Assembly: GCA_019114925.1 (NCBI GenBank)
Contig: DXEO01000109.1
Coordinates: 1 to 10,253, forward strand
From: Candidatus Corynebacterium faecipullorum
GTDB taxonomy: Bacteria; Actinomycetota; Actinomycetes; Mycobacteriales; Mycobacteriaceae
Length of the DNA stretch: 10,253 nucleotides
Direction of reading: 5' to 3'
This document shows positions 1 to 6,250 of the stretch, piece after piece. The notes beneath the pieces are model-generated. The model made no database searches and was not told the DNA's origin. It was given only the letters and a program-made list of their open reading frames with translations. Positions within the stretch are counted from its first letter, which is position 1, and each line of letters starts with the position of its first letter. The position numbers were made by a program, and so were the translations under genes.

Positions 1-888
1 CGCCATGAAGGTGCCCATCATGACCGCGGCGAGGATTTGCAGCAGGTACTGCAGGAAGGCGGTTAGCGAGCCGACTTCCACTAGGCCCTCGTCAACGCGG
101 TGGCCGCCGAACCAGAGAACCGCGCCCGTGGCCACGTTGAGGATGACGGTGATGACGGGGAACATGAGGATGAACAGCTGGCCCACCTTGAGGGAGAGGT
201 TGGTTAGGTCGCGGTTGGCGGTGCGGAAGCGCCCGGACTCGTGTTCTTCGCGGGTGAAGGCGCGCACGACGCGGATGCCGGCGATTTGCTCGCGCAGGGT
301 GCCGTTCATGACATCGAGCTTGCCCTGCCAGGCACGGAAGAGCGGCATGAGGCGGACGATGATGAGGGAGATGGCAGCCAGCAGCACGATGACGGAAACG
401 GCGACGAGCCAGGACATGCCTGCGTCTTCGCGGATGGCCATGATGATGCCGCCAATGGACATGATGGGGGCGGTGACCATGAAGTTGAGGATCATCATGT
501 AGACCATCTGGATTTGCTGGACATCGTTGGTGCCGCGGGTGATGAGGGTAGCGGTGCCGAAGTTGCTCATGTCTTCGGCGGAATAGCGGGTGACGCGGCG
601 GAAGATATCGGAGCGAAGGTCGCGGCCGAGGCCCATGGCGGTGCGGGAGCCGAACCAGATGGCGGCGATGGCGGCGAGGACTTGGACGAAGGCCACGATG
701 AGCATGATGCCGCCGGTGTGCCAGATGTAGTCGATGTCTACTTGGGCCACGCCCCTATCGATGATCTTCGCGTTGAGCGAAGGCAGGTAGAGCGTTGCCG
801 CGGTGGATAGCGCTTGGAGGAGCAGTACCGCGATGACGTAGCCGGTATAGGGTTTGGAGCGGGATAAAAGGATGCGAACGAGTTCCAT
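1..888 (-). CDS. ABC exporter, N-terminal transmembrane domain (partial)
   Basis: The frame is open from an ATG at 888 to the window edge, giving 296 residues without a stop. The protein begins MELVRILLSRSKPYTGYV and shows the six-helix exporter fold. Hydrophobic segments lie at about 17-39, 58-80, 130-150, 157-178 and 240-262, with a sixth beginning near 275. The first intracellular loop carries the typical pattern of these exporters (FGTATLITRGTNDVQQIQ, near residues 110-127). A second family signature, GTLREQIAGIRVVRAFTREE, falls near 195-215. The ATP-binding domain (Walker A, LSGGQ, Walker B) would lie beyond the left edge. Such half-transporters act in the plasma membrane as homo- or heterodimers, and the substrate cannot be read from sequence. 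No clear Shine-Dalgarno precedes 888 and no in-frame alternative start was found just upstream. Family assignment is firm; cargo is unknown. Confidence 0.9.
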   Translation of the reverse strand, partial: MELVRILLSRSKPYTGYVIAVLLLQALSTAATLYLPSLNAKIIDRGVAQVDIDYIWHTGGIMLIVAFVQVLAAIAAIWFGSRTAMGLGRDLRSDIFRRVTRYSAEDMSNFGTATLITRGTNDVQQIQMVYMMILNFMVTAPIMSIGGIIMAIREDAGMSWLVAVSVIVLLAAISLIIVRLMPLFRAWQGKLDVMNGTLREQIAGIRVVRAFTREEHESGRFRTANRDLTNLSLKVGQLFILMFPVITVILNVATGAVLWFGGHRVDEGLVEVGSLTAFLQYLLQILAAVMMGTFMA

Positions 889-966
889 GTGCCAGCGTTT
901 CGTGCGTGTTGGCGGCCGCGCTGGGCCGCTGAAGGGAATTGACCGCAAAAGTCTATCCGTTTCCCT

Positions 967-997
967 GCGCGAGCGTCTAGATCGCGCGTCTAGCGCG
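967..997. repeat. GC-rich palindromic element, copy 1
   Basis: The 22 bases at 967-988 match 20 of 22 positions of the element at 1029-1050 (GCGCGAGCGT, then C/T, TAG, A/C, TCGCGCG). This copy can form a 6-bp stem (967-972 with 982-987). Alternatively 983-987 can pair with 993-997. It lies between the ABC transporter start and the end of the reductase-like gene, and no coding is seen. It could be a REP-like intergenic palindrome or a decayed terminator copy. Confidence 0.5.
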
Positions 998-1027
998 GGG
1001 TTTCGGCAGCAGGCTTCCCTTATTCAA

Positions 1028-1050
1028 CGCGCGAGCGTTTAGCTCGCGCG
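1028..1050 (-). terminator. Perfect 9-bp hairpin just after the reductase-like gene
   Basis: CGCGCGAGC at 1028-1036 pairs perfectly with GCTCGCGCG at 1042-1050 around the 5-base loop GTTTA. Read on the minus strand it begins two bases after the TAG stop at 1055-1053, the place expected for a transcription terminator. No U-tract follows (TTGAATAA), so it would be a non-canonical terminator. It is also the second copy of the repeat at 967-988, which leaves a repeat-family origin open. Confidence 0.5.
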
Positions 1051-1052
1051 CG

Positions 1053-1469
1053 CTAGAAGCAAACCGGCGCGCGCTGCGCTTGTGCCGTTACGGCGGCCCA
1101 ATCCTCGACGTCGTCGGTGGGCTGGCACAGCCCCTCCCACGTGGTGATGGCCACGCCGCGGGCCATGAGCTCCAATAAGACCAGGTGGCGGTCGCCGGAG
1201 GCGGCGAGCTGGTTGAGATCCGAGTGGGTGATGTCGGCTTCGGCGTCATTGCCCACGCGGACGTTACCGATGAGCCGCAGGCGCGGCGTAGTCTCCTTCG
1301 GGCACGGCGCGGCAACGGATTCCGCACCGGAGAGCCCAGCGAAGCGGCGCAGCAAACCGAAGGGCGCAGGGCGCTCGCAGTAGAGGTCCACACACAGCCC
1401 AGCCCCGATGAGCCGCTCGGCGGTGGAGAGCGCGGCGGGGCTGTCCCCGACGATTGCAACACGCTGCAT
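1053..1469 (-). CDS. Short ferredoxin-NADP reductase-like protein, probably a remnant
   Basis: The 138-residue product starts with a Rossmann beta-alpha-beta segment (RVAIVGDSPAALSTAERL, then VDLYCERPAPFGLLR). This resembles the FAD-binding N-terminus of FprA-type ferredoxin/adrenodoxin-NADP reductases (GAGPAG..., E32 for the FAD ribose, PAPYGLxR). Two glycines of that motif are replaced (S10, A13). A family-like GNVRVG follows at 68-73. Residues about 100-130 (LMARGVAITTWEG...) resemble the extreme C-terminus of FprA proteins (RGVxxVTWEGW). The family is usually about 450 residues, so the NADP domain and most of the FAD domain appear missing in frame. ATG at 1469 follows GAAGGGG at a sensible distance. 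The gene is divergent from cysH, and in C. glutamicum fpr2 also accompanies the cys cluster. Whether the stub is translated or useful is unknown; redox activity looks unlikely. Confidence 0.65.
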   Translation of the reverse strand: MQRVAIVGDSPAALSTAERLIGAGLCVDLYCERPAPFGLLRRFAGLSGAESVAAPCPKETTPRLRLIGNVRVGNDAEADITHSDLNQLAASGDRHLVLLELMARGVAITTWEGLCQPTDDVEDWAAVTAQAQRAPVCF

Positions 1470-1494
1470 GAGAACCCCTTCAGTTCGGTGAAAA

Positions 1495-1510
1495 TAGACT
1501 GTCTAGTCTG
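1495..1510. promoter_or_regulatory. McbR-type operator in the divergent cysH promoter region
   Basis: TAGAC at 1495-1499, six bases, then GTCTG at 1506-1510 match nine of ten defined positions of TAGAC-N6-GTCTA, the site bound in C. glutamicum by McbR. McbR is the TetR-type repressor of methionine, cysteine and sulfur-assimilation genes and responds to S-adenosylhomocysteine. The site lies 25 bases from the reductase-like start and 120 bases from the cysH start. It overlaps TATTTT (1496-1491, minus strand), a possible -10 for the leftward gene. For cysH, TAATTT at 1540-1545 is a weak -10 candidate, so the operator would sit upstream of that promoter. The consensus match is direct; regulator identity is inferred. 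Confidence 0.65.
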
Positions 1511-1589
1511 TAAAACTAGTCCGCTCGGTTCATTCTGGCTAATTTTTATTCTTCCTACTCCCCAAGCTCACAGCCCCACATCCCTCTGC

Positions 1590-1613
1590 GGAGCTGCGCA
1601 CAGGCCCAGCTCC
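1590..1613 (+). other. Hairpin in the cysH leader
   Basis: GGAGCTG (1590-1596) pairs perfectly with CAGCTCC (1607-1613) across a 10-base loop. It lies ten bases upstream of the GAGG ribosome binding site (1623-1626) of cysH. It could modulate translation or mRNA stability. There is no U-tract directly after it, so it is not an obvious attenuator. A cysteine-rich leader peptide was looked for and not found. Confidence 0.35.
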
Positions 1614-1630
1614 CTTTAATGTGAGGTGTC

Positions 1631-2413
1631 ATGACCGAACCAATCAACCTGCTGGACCGCGGCGATTACCGCGACCCCAGCATTAGCCCCGAAGGCACCC
1701 GCGATACCGCGCCGCTCGAGCCTGCCGTGGCCCAGCGCAACCAGGAACTCGTCGACGAGTGGGCGGATAAGCTCCACGATGCCTCCGCCGAAACGATTAC
1801 TGAGTGGGCCGCCGAACACGCGCCGGGACGGCTTGCCGTCACGATGTCCATGGAAAACACCGTGTTGGCCGAGCTCGCGCACCGCGCCCACTTAGACGCC
1901 GACCTGCTCTTTATCGATACTGGCTGGCACTTTCCGGAGACGCTGGAAGTGGCGGGGGACGTCGCCAAGCGCTATGCGGACCTGCCGCTAGTGACCGTGC
2001 GCCCGCTGCTGAGCCCGGAGGAGCAGGACAAGATTTATGGCCCGCGCCTGTATGCGCGCGACGTTGCGGCCTATAACCGCATGCGCAAGGTGGAGCCGCT
2101 CAACATGGCCATGGACCCCTACGTCGGGTGGGTCACCGGCCTGCGCCGCGCCGATTCCGAGCACCGCGCGAGTGCCCCGGCGCTGAGCCTGGACCGCACG
2201 GGCCGGCTGAAGATTTCCCCGATTATTACCTGGGACCTCGATGACACCGACGCTTATATCAAGGAACACGACCTCATCATCCACCCCCTCACCCTGCAGG
2301 GCTACCGCTCTATCGGCTGCGCGCCGTTGACCTTCCCGGTAGGCGAGGGCGAGGATGCGCGCTCCGGGCGCGTTTTCGCTGACGGCAAGACAGAATGCGG
2401 GTTGCACGAATAA
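1631..2413 (+). CDS. cysH: Assimilatory adenylylsulfate/PAPS reductase CysH
   Basis: A cytosolic enzyme of 260 residues that reduces activated sulfate (APS or PAPS) to sulfite using thioredoxin-type reductant. Recognisable family blocks are LLFIDTGWHFPET, RMRKVEPL (150-157), GWVTGLRR, the SIGCAP segment and the C-terminal ECGLH with the catalytic cysteine C256. Bacterial APS reductases such as that of M. tuberculosis bind a 4Fe-4S cluster through CC...CxxC. Here the CC pair before RMRKVEPL is Y148-N149, and CAPC is C230-A-P-L233, so only one ligand remains and no cluster is expected. GAGG at 1623-1626 sits close to the ATG. The stop overlaps the cysD start by one base (TAATG), so the two are translationally coupled. 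With no APS kinase in view, APS is the simpler substrate, but PAPS cannot be excluded. Family assignment is firm; substrate is uncertain. Confidence 0.93.
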   Translation: MTEPINLLDRGDYRDPSISPEGTRDTAPLEPAVAQRNQELVDEWADKLHDASAETITEWAAEHAPGRLAVTMSMENTVLAELAHRAHLDADLLFIDTGWHFPETLEVAGDVAKRYADLPLVTVRPLLSPEEQDKIYGPRLYARDVAAYNRMRKVEPLNMAMDPYVGWVTGLRRADSEHRASAPALSLDRTGRLKISPIITWDLDDTDAYIKEHDLIIHPLTLQGYRSIGCAPLTFPVGEGEDARSGRVFADGKTECGLHE

Positions 2414-3309
2414 TGACTCTTTCACCACACCTTAAAGATTTAGAGAACGAATCCCTCCACATCCTGCGCGAAGTCGCCGGGCAATTCGACAAGGTAGGCC
2501 TGCTCTTCTCCGGCGGCAAGGACTCCGTCGTCGTCTTCGAGCTCGCCCGCCGCGCTTTTGCGCCGGCTACCGTGCCCTTCGAGCTCATCCACGTGGATAC
2601 CGGCCACAATTTCCCGGAGGTCATCGACTTCCGCGATCAGCTCGTGGCGGAGACCGGCGCGCGCCTGCACGTGGCGCTGGTCCAGGACTGGATTGACCGC
2701 GGCGATCTCCAGGAGCGCCCCGATGGCACCCGCAACCCGCTGCAGTCCGTGCCGCTGGTGGAGACCATCGCGGAGCGCGGCTACGACGCCGTCCTGGGTG
2801 GCGCGCGCCGCGACGAGGAACGCGCCCGCGCCAAGGAGCGCATCTTCTCCATCCGTGATTCTTTCGGCGGCTGGGACCCGCGCCGCCAGCGCCCCGAGTT
2901 GTGGGACTTGTACAACGGAGGCAAGATGGCCGGCGAAAACGTCCGCGTCTTCCCCATCTCCAACTGGACCGAGTCCGATATTTGGGAGTACATCGGCGCG
3001 CGCAACCTGCAGCTTCCCTCCATCTACTACTCGCACCAGCGCGAGGTATTTAACCGCAACGGCATGTGGCTGACCCCAGGTGAATGGGGCGGCCCGCGCG
3101 AGGATGAACCGCTGGAGACCCGCACCGTGCGCTACCGCACCGTGGGCGATATGTCCTGTACCGGCGCCGTGGAATCCACCGCCGCCTCGCCTGATGAGGT
3201 GCTCGCGGAAATTTCCATTTCCACTCTGTCCGAGCGCGGTGCCACCCGCGCCGATGACAAATTGTCCGAGTCCGCCATGGAGGACCGCAAGAAGGAAGGC
3301 TACTTCTGA
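2413..3309 (+). CDS. cysD: Sulfate adenylyltransferase subunit 2 (CysD)
   Basis: The catalytic subunit of ATP sulfurylase, which with CysN converts sulfate and ATP into APS in the cytosol. The 298-residue protein, close to the usual 300 or so, carries the PP-loop LLFSGGKDSVV for ATP pyrophosphatase chemistry. It also has ELIHVDTGHNFPEVIDFRD and GGARRDEERARAKERIFS, followed by the FPISNWTESDIWEYI block common to CysD proteins. I chose ATG at 2413 (MTLSPHLKDLENESL) because it overlaps the cysH stop as TAATG and gives the family-typical N-terminus. An in-frame start at 2395 would add six unlikely residues. The stop overlaps cysN by one base (TGATG), implying a coupled cysHDN operon. No defects were seen. 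Confidence 0.97.
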   Translation: MTLSPHLKDLENESLHILREVAGQFDKVGLLFSGGKDSVVVFELARRAFAPATVPFELIHVDTGHNFPEVIDFRDQLVAETGARLHVALVQDWIDRGDLQERPDGTRNPLQSVPLVETIAERGYDAVLGGARRDEERARAKERIFSIRDSFGGWDPRRQRPELWDLYNGGKMAGENVRVFPISNWTESDIWEYIGARNLQLPSIYYSHQREVFNRNGMWLTPGEWGGPREDEPLETRTVRYRTVGDMSCTGAVESTAASPDEVLAEISISTLSERGATRADDKLSESAMEDRKKEGYF

Positions 3310-4601
3310 TGACGACTACCCTCGCGCCGAATGTTGGCGCGCTGAAACAGCGCGATACCCTGCGCCTGTGCACCGCCGGTTCCGTCGATGACGGCAAGTC
3401 CACTTTTGTGGGCCGCCTGCTCTACGACACCAAGTCCGTGCTCGCGGACCAAGTCGAGTCCATGGAGCGCTATTCTGCCGACCGCGGCTTCGACGGCATG
3501 GACCTTTCACTGCTTGTCGACGGCCTCCGCGCCGAGCGCGAGCAGGGTATCACCATCGACGTGGCCTACCGCTACTTCGCCACCGATAAGCGCACCTTCA
3601 TCCTCGCCGATACCCCGGGCCACGTGCAGTACACGCGCAACACGGTCACGGGTATGTCCACGTCCCAGGTGGTGGTGCTGCTTGTCGACGCCCGCAATGG
3701 CGTCGTCGAACAAACCCGCCGCCACCTCAACGTTGCCGCACTGCTGGGCGTGCGCCACGTGATTCTGGGCGTGAACAAGATCGACCTGGTGGACTACGAT
3801 GAGGCCACCTTCCGCGCGATTGAGGCGGAGTTCAACGACATCGCCGCGCGCTTGGGCATTACGGAATCGGTAGCCATCCCGATCTCCGCGCTGAGGGGCG
3901 ATAACGTGGTGAAGCGCTCCACCACCATGGACTGGTATGAGGGGCCGACGGTCCTGGAAACGCTAGAGACCGTCCCCGTGGCCACCGGCCGCGCCGATGA
4001 CCTGGATCTACGTTTCCCCATCCAGTACGTCATCCGCGAGCACGCCAGTGATTACCGCGGCTATGCCGGCCGCGTGAAGGCCGGGCACGTGGCGGTGGGG
4101 GATGCGGTGACCCTGCCGGGCGGGCGCACCTCGACGGTCACCGCGATTGATACCACCGATGGCCCGCTTGACTCAGGTGAGGTTGCACGCGCCGGGGATT
4201 CCGTGGTTCTGCGGCTGGCCGATGACATCGACTTGGCTCGCGGCGACCTCATTGCCGGCACGCAGCGCCCGGAGGAAGTGCGCGAATTCGCCGCTACCGC
4301 GGTGGTCCTCACGGACAAGGAGCTGCGCGCTGGCCAGATGGTGAAGCTGCGCTATGGCACCGCTCTGGTCAAGGCCCGCGTGGCCTCGGTGGAGCGCATC
4401 CTCGACCTCGATGGCGTTGCCGATGTTGAGGCGCCGGAATCAGCAGCCCTCAATGACATTGCGTTCATCACCGTCCAGACCCAGGCGGAGCTTCCCGTGG
4501 AGGACTATGCCGCTCGCGGCGCGGTGGGCAATTTCTTGCTCATCGATCAGTCCAGCGGCAACACCCTTGCCGCCGGCTTTGTGGGCCAGCGCCTGCGCTA
4601 A
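3309..4601 (+). CDS. cysN: Sulfate adenylyltransferase GTPase subunit 1 (CysN)
   Basis: The regulatory GTPase subunit of ATP sulfurylase; GTP hydrolysis drives APS synthesis by CysD. The 430 residues contain all core EF-Tu-type GTPase motifs: G1 GSVDDGKST (24-32), the switch region REQGITIDVAYRYF, G3 DTPGH (101-105) and G4 NKID (156-159). Beta-barrel domains follow, ending in NTLAAGFVGQRLR. The length suits a stand-alone CysN. The C-terminal APS kinase domain of CysNC fusions (about 600 residues or more) is absent. The start overlaps the cysD stop as TGATG. It is the last gene of the operon; a strong hairpin follows within 15 bases, and no cysY or cysZ comes after it. Confidence 0.97.
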   Translation: MTTTLAPNVGALKQRDTLRLCTAGSVDDGKSTFVGRLLYDTKSVLADQVESMERYSADRGFDGMDLSLLVDGLRAEREQGITIDVAYRYFATDKRTFILADTPGHVQYTRNTVTGMSTSQVVVLLVDARNGVVEQTRRHLNVAALLGVRHVILGVNKIDLVDYDEATFRAIEAEFNDIAARLGITESVAIPISALRGDNVVKRSTTMDWYEGPTVLETLETVPVATGRADDLDLRFPIQYVIREHASDYRGYAGRVKAGHVAVGDAVTLPGGRTSTVTAIDTTDGPLDSGEVARAGDSVVLRLADDIDLARGDLIAGTQRPEEVREFAATAVVLTDKELRAGQMVKLRYGTALVKARVASVERILDLDGVADVEAPESAALNDIAFITVQTQAELPVEDYAARGAVGNFLLIDQSSGNTLAAGFVGQRLR

Positions 4602-4613
4602 TATCCCCCCCTT

Positions 4614-4645
4614 AACCCGCGGCTTTATGGCCGCGGGTTTCGGCG
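4614..4645 (+). terminator. Rho-independent terminator of the cysHDN operon
   Basis: AACCCGCGGC (4614-4623) pairs perfectly with GCCGCGGGTT (4630-4639) over the 6-base loop TTTATG. A T-containing tail (TCGGCGTTTT) follows. It starts 12 bases after the cysN stop and ends just before the convergent gene that stops at 4648. It may therefore act in both directions, more weakly leftward because no U-tract follows on that side. Confidence 0.88.
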
Positions 4646-4647
4646 TT

Positions 4648-5271
4648 TTAAAGGTTCTTCTCGGCCTGCTTGCGGCCCAAGGTCTTGCGCAAGGACCAGA
4701 TGAACTCCGAAATCATCAGGTAGACCGGGGTGCCGCCGGCGACCATGAAGAAGAAGGCGCCGGCGGAGCTGGCTTCGTCGATGTAGTCATCAGCGCCGTA
4801 GAGAAGAGCGATACTGCTGGCGTTGCCAACCTCCGCGAGGGCGCCGAGGCCGCGAATGGTGGAGATGATCCACATGAAGGCCAGCAGGCCCCACACGATG
4901 CACCACTGAATCGACTGGGCACGCTGACGGGAGGGCTCCACGGGGAAGGAGAAGTCAACGTTGAAGCTGGAGGAACCGGAAGCCTGGGCGGTCGAAGGCT
5001 GCGGCATGAGCTGTACACCCGAGCCGGAAGTTGCGATCTCACGGATGCGGGCGACGTCCACCTCGGGGCCGAAGGGATCCGCGATAGCGCGGTCGTACTG
5101 CTCGCGGCGGTCTTGGCGGGAGAAGATGCTGTGGGCGGTGGAGAGTTCGTCGTAAAGCGCGGCGTTGGACGGGTCTGTCGTGGAAAGGCGGCGTTCGATC
5201 TCCGAGGCCAATGTCGCGGAATCAGCGGAAGGGGCAAGGTTGAGGGAGCTATAGAGGTTGTAGTGTGCCAC
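4648..5271 (-). CDS. Membrane protein with degenerate N-terminal J-like domain
   Basis: This 207-residue protein is not recognised by name. Residues 3-63 follow the pattern of a J-domain (YNLYSSLNLAPSAD, a long helix, then LYDELSTAHSIFSRQDRREQYD, compare ...AYEVLSDPEKRRxYD). The HPD motif that activates DnaK is missing; TDPSN stands at 32-36 instead. A Ser/Gln-rich linker (about 81-102) leads to two hydrophobic segments (about 121-139 and 170-191) and a basic tail, RKTLGRKQAEKN. With two helices and a soluble J-like part, the N-terminus probably faces the cytoplasm. The start is GTG at 5271, preceded by AGAAAGGA at 5290-5283. Only 24 bases separate it from the upstream stop, so it is likely co-transcribed with the eight-cysteine protein. 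A chaperone role is not supported by the motif; an adaptor role is possible. Confidence 0.8.
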   Translation of the reverse strand: MAHYNLYSSLNLAPSADSATLASEIERRLSTTDPSNAALYDELSTAHSIFSRQDRREQYDRAIADPFGPEVDVARIREIATSGSGVQLMPQPSTAQASGSSSFNVDFSFPVEPSRQRAQSIQWCIVWGLLAFMWIISTIRGLGALAEVGNASSIALLYGADDYIDEASSAGAFFFMVAGGTPVYLMISEFIWSLRKTLGRKQAEKNL

Positions 5272-5295
5272 GAGGCGAAGAATCCTTTCTAGGGG

Positions 5296-6159
5296 TTAGC
5301 AGGGGTCGCTGAAATCTGCATTGTTGTTGAGCGAACGGGCGTTGCCACCGTACCGCGCTTTGAGTTTACAAACCTTATTCACGCTGTGGCCGGCGTCGTA
5401 ATACGCTGCATAGACCTGCTTTCCTTCGTGTTCCGAACGCAGCGAGCTGCACGCCGTTCCGGGCATGATGTTGACCCCGGCGTAGTGGGACTTCACGCGG
5501 TCGATCTCGGATTGCGGTGACTCGCCATAAGGGACGAGGAGGGAGTCCACGATGAGGATGTAGCGACCATCGCAGGTTTCCTGAGCGTCTACGTTCTCAG
5601 TGCTGTCTGCGCAGAGAGGGATGTCGTCGGTGATTTGTGTCGGGGCGTTGTCGGCTTTGAGGCGGTCAGCATCCCAGCACTTAATTGACGAGGTGTCATC
5701 GACATCGTCGTTCTTATAGGGAGTCCACTCCGTGCCGCCCCAGGTGAAGAGATAAAAGGAGGAGCTGTTCTCCGTGGCGAGGTAGAGCCAGTCGTCGTTG
5801 CAAAACAGCGTCATCGGGCGAGGAATACCGTCCCTGGTCTTCTCAGCTGCTGTACCACACCTGTCCTGAGGTGTGTTCTTAGACGTCACAGGTTTCGTAG
5901 TGCTCGGCTCAACGCTTGTAGTGCGGGTTTCACTGCTTGTTGAGCCGGACTCAGAGCTTGTGGTGGTGCTCGGGGCCACCTGCGTAAAGCGGGCCTCGTG
6001 CTCCGTGCTTTCAGAGGATGAGCGCGACATCAGAAACCACGTGACACCCGCAATGACCGCAAGGAGCACGATAAGGGCGATGATAAGGATGCTCCCTGAG
6101 CGTGCAGGACGTTCCGGGCCCTCGTTGTTTGGCGGGGCCCAAGGGTTGCTATTAGTCAC
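5296..6159 (-). CDS. Single-pass membrane protein with eight-cysteine extracytoplasmic domain
   Basis: A 287-residue protein of unknown function. A short Pro/Asn-rich cytoplasmic N-terminus (MTNSNPWAPPNNEGPERPAR) is followed by one membrane helix at about 23-44. Next comes a Ser/Thr/Glu-rich linker (about 46-97) typical of a cell-wall-spanning stalk. The outer domain (about 98-287) has eight cysteines, including C101 and the final residue C287, while the cytoplasmic part has none. Four disulfides are therefore plausible. Hydrophobic core segments such as RYILIVDSLLVPYGES suggest a compact fold. The start is GTG at 6159, with an excellent AAAGGAG at 6174-6168 and eight bases of spacing. It is the first gene before the J-like membrane protein. 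No catalytic motif was recognised; binding or sensing is only a guess. Confidence 0.82.
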   Translation of the reverse strand: MTNSNPWAPPNNEGPERPARSGSILIIALIVLLAVIAGVTWFLMSRSSSESTEHEARFTQVAPSTTTSSESGSTSSETRTTSVEPSTTKPVTSKNTPQDRCGTAAEKTRDGIPRPMTLFCNDDWLYLATENSSSFYLFTWGGTEWTPYKNDDVDDTSSIKCWDADRLKADNAPTQITDDIPLCADSTENVDAQETCDGRYILIVDSLLVPYGESPQSEIDRVKSHYAGVNIMPGTACSSLRSEHEGKQVYAAYYDAGHSVNKVCKLKARYGGNARSLNNNADFSDPC

Positions 6160-6205
6160 GCAGGGAACTCCTTTAAGACGGGGCGACGGACACGGCTTCC
6201 GCAGG

Positions 6206-6231
6206 AAGACGTGTCACACTTTAGCCGTCTT
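6206..6231 (-). promoter_or_regulatory. Candidate promoter bracketed by an inverted repeat
   Basis: On the minus strand TAAAGT (6223-6218) fits the corynebacterial -10 pattern TAnAnT, and would place the start of transcription near 6211, about 50 bases before the GTG at 6159. The hexamer lies between the arms AAGACG (6206-6211) and CGTCTT (6226-6231). A third AAGACG occurs at 6175-6180, exactly 31 bases from the first. The likely -35 position (6246-6241) reads CTGTCT, a poor match. The symmetry suggests an operator for an unidentified regulator. Confidence 0.4.
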
Positions 6232-6233
6232 GG

Positions 6234-6248
6234 CCCTGTGAGACAGGG
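6234..6248 (-). terminator. Short hairpin directly after the first lipoprotein gene
   Basis: CCCTGT (6234-6239) pairs with ACAGGG (6243-6248) over a 3-base loop, beginning within three bases of the TAA stop at 6253-6251. The T-run (TTTT, 6249-6252) lies on the plus-strand side, so leftward termination would be weak. Read-through into the next gene at 6159 is therefore possible. Confidence 0.4.
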
Positions 6249-6250
6249 TT

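Noticed and set aside
241..810. A 189-codon plus-strand frame
   Set aside because: Its Asp/His/Gly-rich low-complexity product is the shadow of the ABC transporter membrane domain on the minus strand, which has obvious helices and family motifs.
1511..1630. Possible cysteine-rich leader peptide (attenuator) upstream of cysH, as known in mycobacteria
   Set aside because: No start codon followed by cysteine codons was found; only ATG-TGA at 1619-1624, a start-stop pair that is probably chance.
2395..2412. Earlier cysD start at 2395
   Set aside because: It would add six residues (MRVARI) inside cysH; the ATG at 2413 gives a stop-start overlap and the normal CysD N-terminus.
4354..5292. A 312-codon plus-strand frame running from within cysN across the terminator into the J-like gene
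   Set aside because: It crosses two well-supported genes and a strong terminator, and it shows no motif.
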